From Firmicutes bacterium UBA7523 (GTDB taxonomy: Bacteria > Bacillota > Dethiobacteria > Dethiobacterales > Dethiobacteraceae): a DNA stretch of 7,422 nucleotides. The notes beneath the pieces are model-generated. The model did not search any database. It was not told the DNA's origin and worked only from the letters and a program-made list of their open reading frames with translations. The DNA is taken from the NCBI GenBank assembly GCA_002479415.1, contig DLMZ01000042.1, positions 407-7,828 on the forward strand, given 5' to 3'. The translations under genes and the position numbers were made by a program. Positions 6,713 to 7,422 of this stretch are shown one piece after another (position 1 is the first letter of the stretch; the number at the start of each line of letters is the position of its first letter).

Positions 6713-6943
6713 AAACGGAATAAGTTTCCATATTCTAGGCCTTGCATCTATTTATTGTCTTTTGCTCAATTATTCAACGACCGCCAGCTAAATCCTTCCC
6801 GAATTAAGCTGGTAATGTATGGGACAAGTAAAGAGGTAAATTATTATTTATGAGAATCATTAATGGTGCTCGGCACATACTAATAACACCGCTCCCTACT
6901 GTAAAAATATAAGCAGAGTAAAATCATGGAGGGTTAATACTTA
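6713..6943. other. Divergent intergenic region upstream of cheA and the ferritin-like gene
   Basis: It holds the regulatory start of the plus-strand gene and no convincing ORF. A possible -10, TATAAG (6908-6913), has no matching -35. A short dyad GTGC-TCG-GCAC lies at 6866-6876 and a Fur-like box at 6847-6863. A weak CCAGCT/AGCTGG inverted repeat (6784-6789 with 6807-6812) is probably chance. GGAGGG at 6928-6933 is the ribosome binding site of the plus-strand gene. Confidence 0.4.
6847..6863. promoter_or_regulatory. Fur/PerR-like palindrome upstream of the ferritin-like gene
   Basis: TTTATGA-GAA-TCATTAA is a 7-3-7 inverted repeat with one mismatch. Read as the 7-1-7 form TTATGAG-A-ATCATTA (6848-6862) it matches 11 of 14 defined positions of the Bacillus PerR box TTATAATnATTATAA. 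Against the 19-bp Fur consensus GATAATGATAATCATTATC I count 13 matches. It lies about 80 bp before the ATG of a di-iron protein, a sensible place for iron or peroxide control. AT-rich intergenic DNA gives such matches by chance fairly often. Confidence 0.4.
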
Positions 6944-7384
6944 ATGAATAGTGAACAGATTATTTCAAAACTAAACTGGCTTTATTCCCTTGAGCTTAGC
7001 CAGGTTGACCTCTATTTGGCTCAAAGTAGGCAGATTCCTGACCTATACGTGAAACAAACACTTAAAAGGGTGGCTGAAATTGAGCAAGGACATGTTGAAA
7101 ACGTCAGAGAGAAAATCACTCAACTGGGAGGCAAGCCTACAGTAATCGGTGAAGCCATTGCCCCTTTCAGCGGAAAAGCTGCCGGTTATTTCACAAGCAA
7201 GGGTGGAGTGAAAACATTACTTACAGCCAATATTAAGCTGGAAGAAATGGCAATGAAGGATTACAAAGATTTTATTTTAAAAGTGGGGCAGGATGAGTCT
7301 TTATTCAATTTACTCTGGGACAACCTCATTGACGAAGACCTGCATACAGCTTGGTTTGTCAATAAAGTTAAAGAACTGGAGTAG
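6944..7384 (+). CDS. Small ferritin-like di-iron protein
   Basis: The 146-residue all-helical protein has the four-helix-bundle di-iron pattern. Candidate metal ligands are E17 in SLELSQ, E47 and H50 in the first ExxH (EQGH), E100 or E101 in KLEEMAMKDY, and E131 and H134 in the second ExxH (EDLH). This places it in the ferritin/rubrerythrin/COQ7-like superfamily. There is no rubredoxin-type CxxC centre, so it is not a full rubrerythrin, and there is no signal peptide, so it is cytoplasmic. A glycine- and alanine-rich stretch (about 62-88) links helices 2 and 3. Likely roles are iron handling or peroxide/oxygen defence; the exact reaction cannot be read from the sequence. The ATG at 6944 has GGAGGG at 6928-6933 (spacing 10), and the stop is TAG. 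It is transcribed away from the che operon and has no evident functional link to it. Confidence 0.85.
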   Translation: MNSEQIISKLNWLYSLELSQVDLYLAQSRQIPDLYVKQTLKRVAEIEQGHVENVREKITQLGGKPTVIGEAIAPFSGKAAGYFTSKGGVKTLLTANIKLEEMAMKDYKDFILKVGQDESLFNLLWDNLIDEDLHTAWFVNKVKELE

Positions 7385-7422
7385 GATGTTAAATTATTCT
7401 TTAATAAAGTGACAGGGACCCA
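7385..7422. other. Downstream tail, window ends before any terminator
   Basis: Only a weak CTTTA-A-TAAAG dyad (7401-7411 area) is visible, too short to be a terminator. The last bases, GTGACAGGGACCCA, could be the left arm of a hairpin or repeat cut by the window edge. Confidence 0.25.

Noticed and set aside
6784..6812. CCAGCT/AGCTGG inverted repeat as an operator
   Set aside because: The arms are only 6 bp with a 17-nt gap; this is expected by chance in a region this long.
6850..6912. 20-codon ORF (ATG at 6850) upstream of the ferritin-like gene, as a leader peptide
   Set aside because: The nearest purine-rich motif is about 13 bases away, it overlaps the Fur-like box, and the composition gives no attenuation logic.

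Overview
The window carries a compact chemotaxis-type signalling operon on the minus strand, read right to left as cheA, cheW, mcp, cheR, cheB (positions 6649 down to 486). A divergent plus-strand gene for a small ferritin-like di-iron protein sits at the right end (6944-7384). The start of an unrelated membrane-protein gene runs off the left edge (89 down to 1). The AT-rich bases, strong G-rich Shine-Dalgarno sequences, frequent GTG/TTG starts and a Firmicutes-style CheA with an extra P2-like domain point to a clostridial or related low-GC Firmicute. That assignment is inference.

Left region (1-485): an incomplete small membrane protein is preceded by a near-consensus sigma-A promoter. A 58-bp perfect-armed palindrome lies on top of the promoter and contains two overlapping TGACT-N4-AGTCA sites, the picture of a gene tightly held by a dimeric repressor, probably TetR-like. 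After that comes about 230 bp with no convincing intact gene but with a possible gene remnant, and then a strong stem-loop that ends the che transcript.

Middle (486-6649): the five che genes are tightly packed. There is a 34-nt gap between cheA and cheW, a GTGA overlap between cheW and mcp, and a TAATG junction between cheR and cheB. The only real gap, 84 nt between mcp and cheR, holds a 13-bp hairpin. CheA, CheW and the transmembrane receptor would form the signalling complex, and CheR and CheB would set receptor methylation. No cheY, cheC, cheD, cheV or cheX is present in the window, so the output regulator must be encoded elsewhere or the output must go through CheB. Four of the five genes start with GTG or TTG.

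Right region (6650-7422): a 294-bp divergent intergenic stretch holds the likely che promoter and, closer to the ferritin-like gene, a Fur/PerR-like palindrome that would suit a di-iron protein. The window ends 38 nt after that gene.

Most of the window is a recognisable, ordinary chemotaxis cluster. I do not see an undescribed system. The points most worth checking are the tandem operator at the left, the pentapeptide-like receptor C-terminus set against a CheR that seems to lack the matching loop, and the missing CheY.
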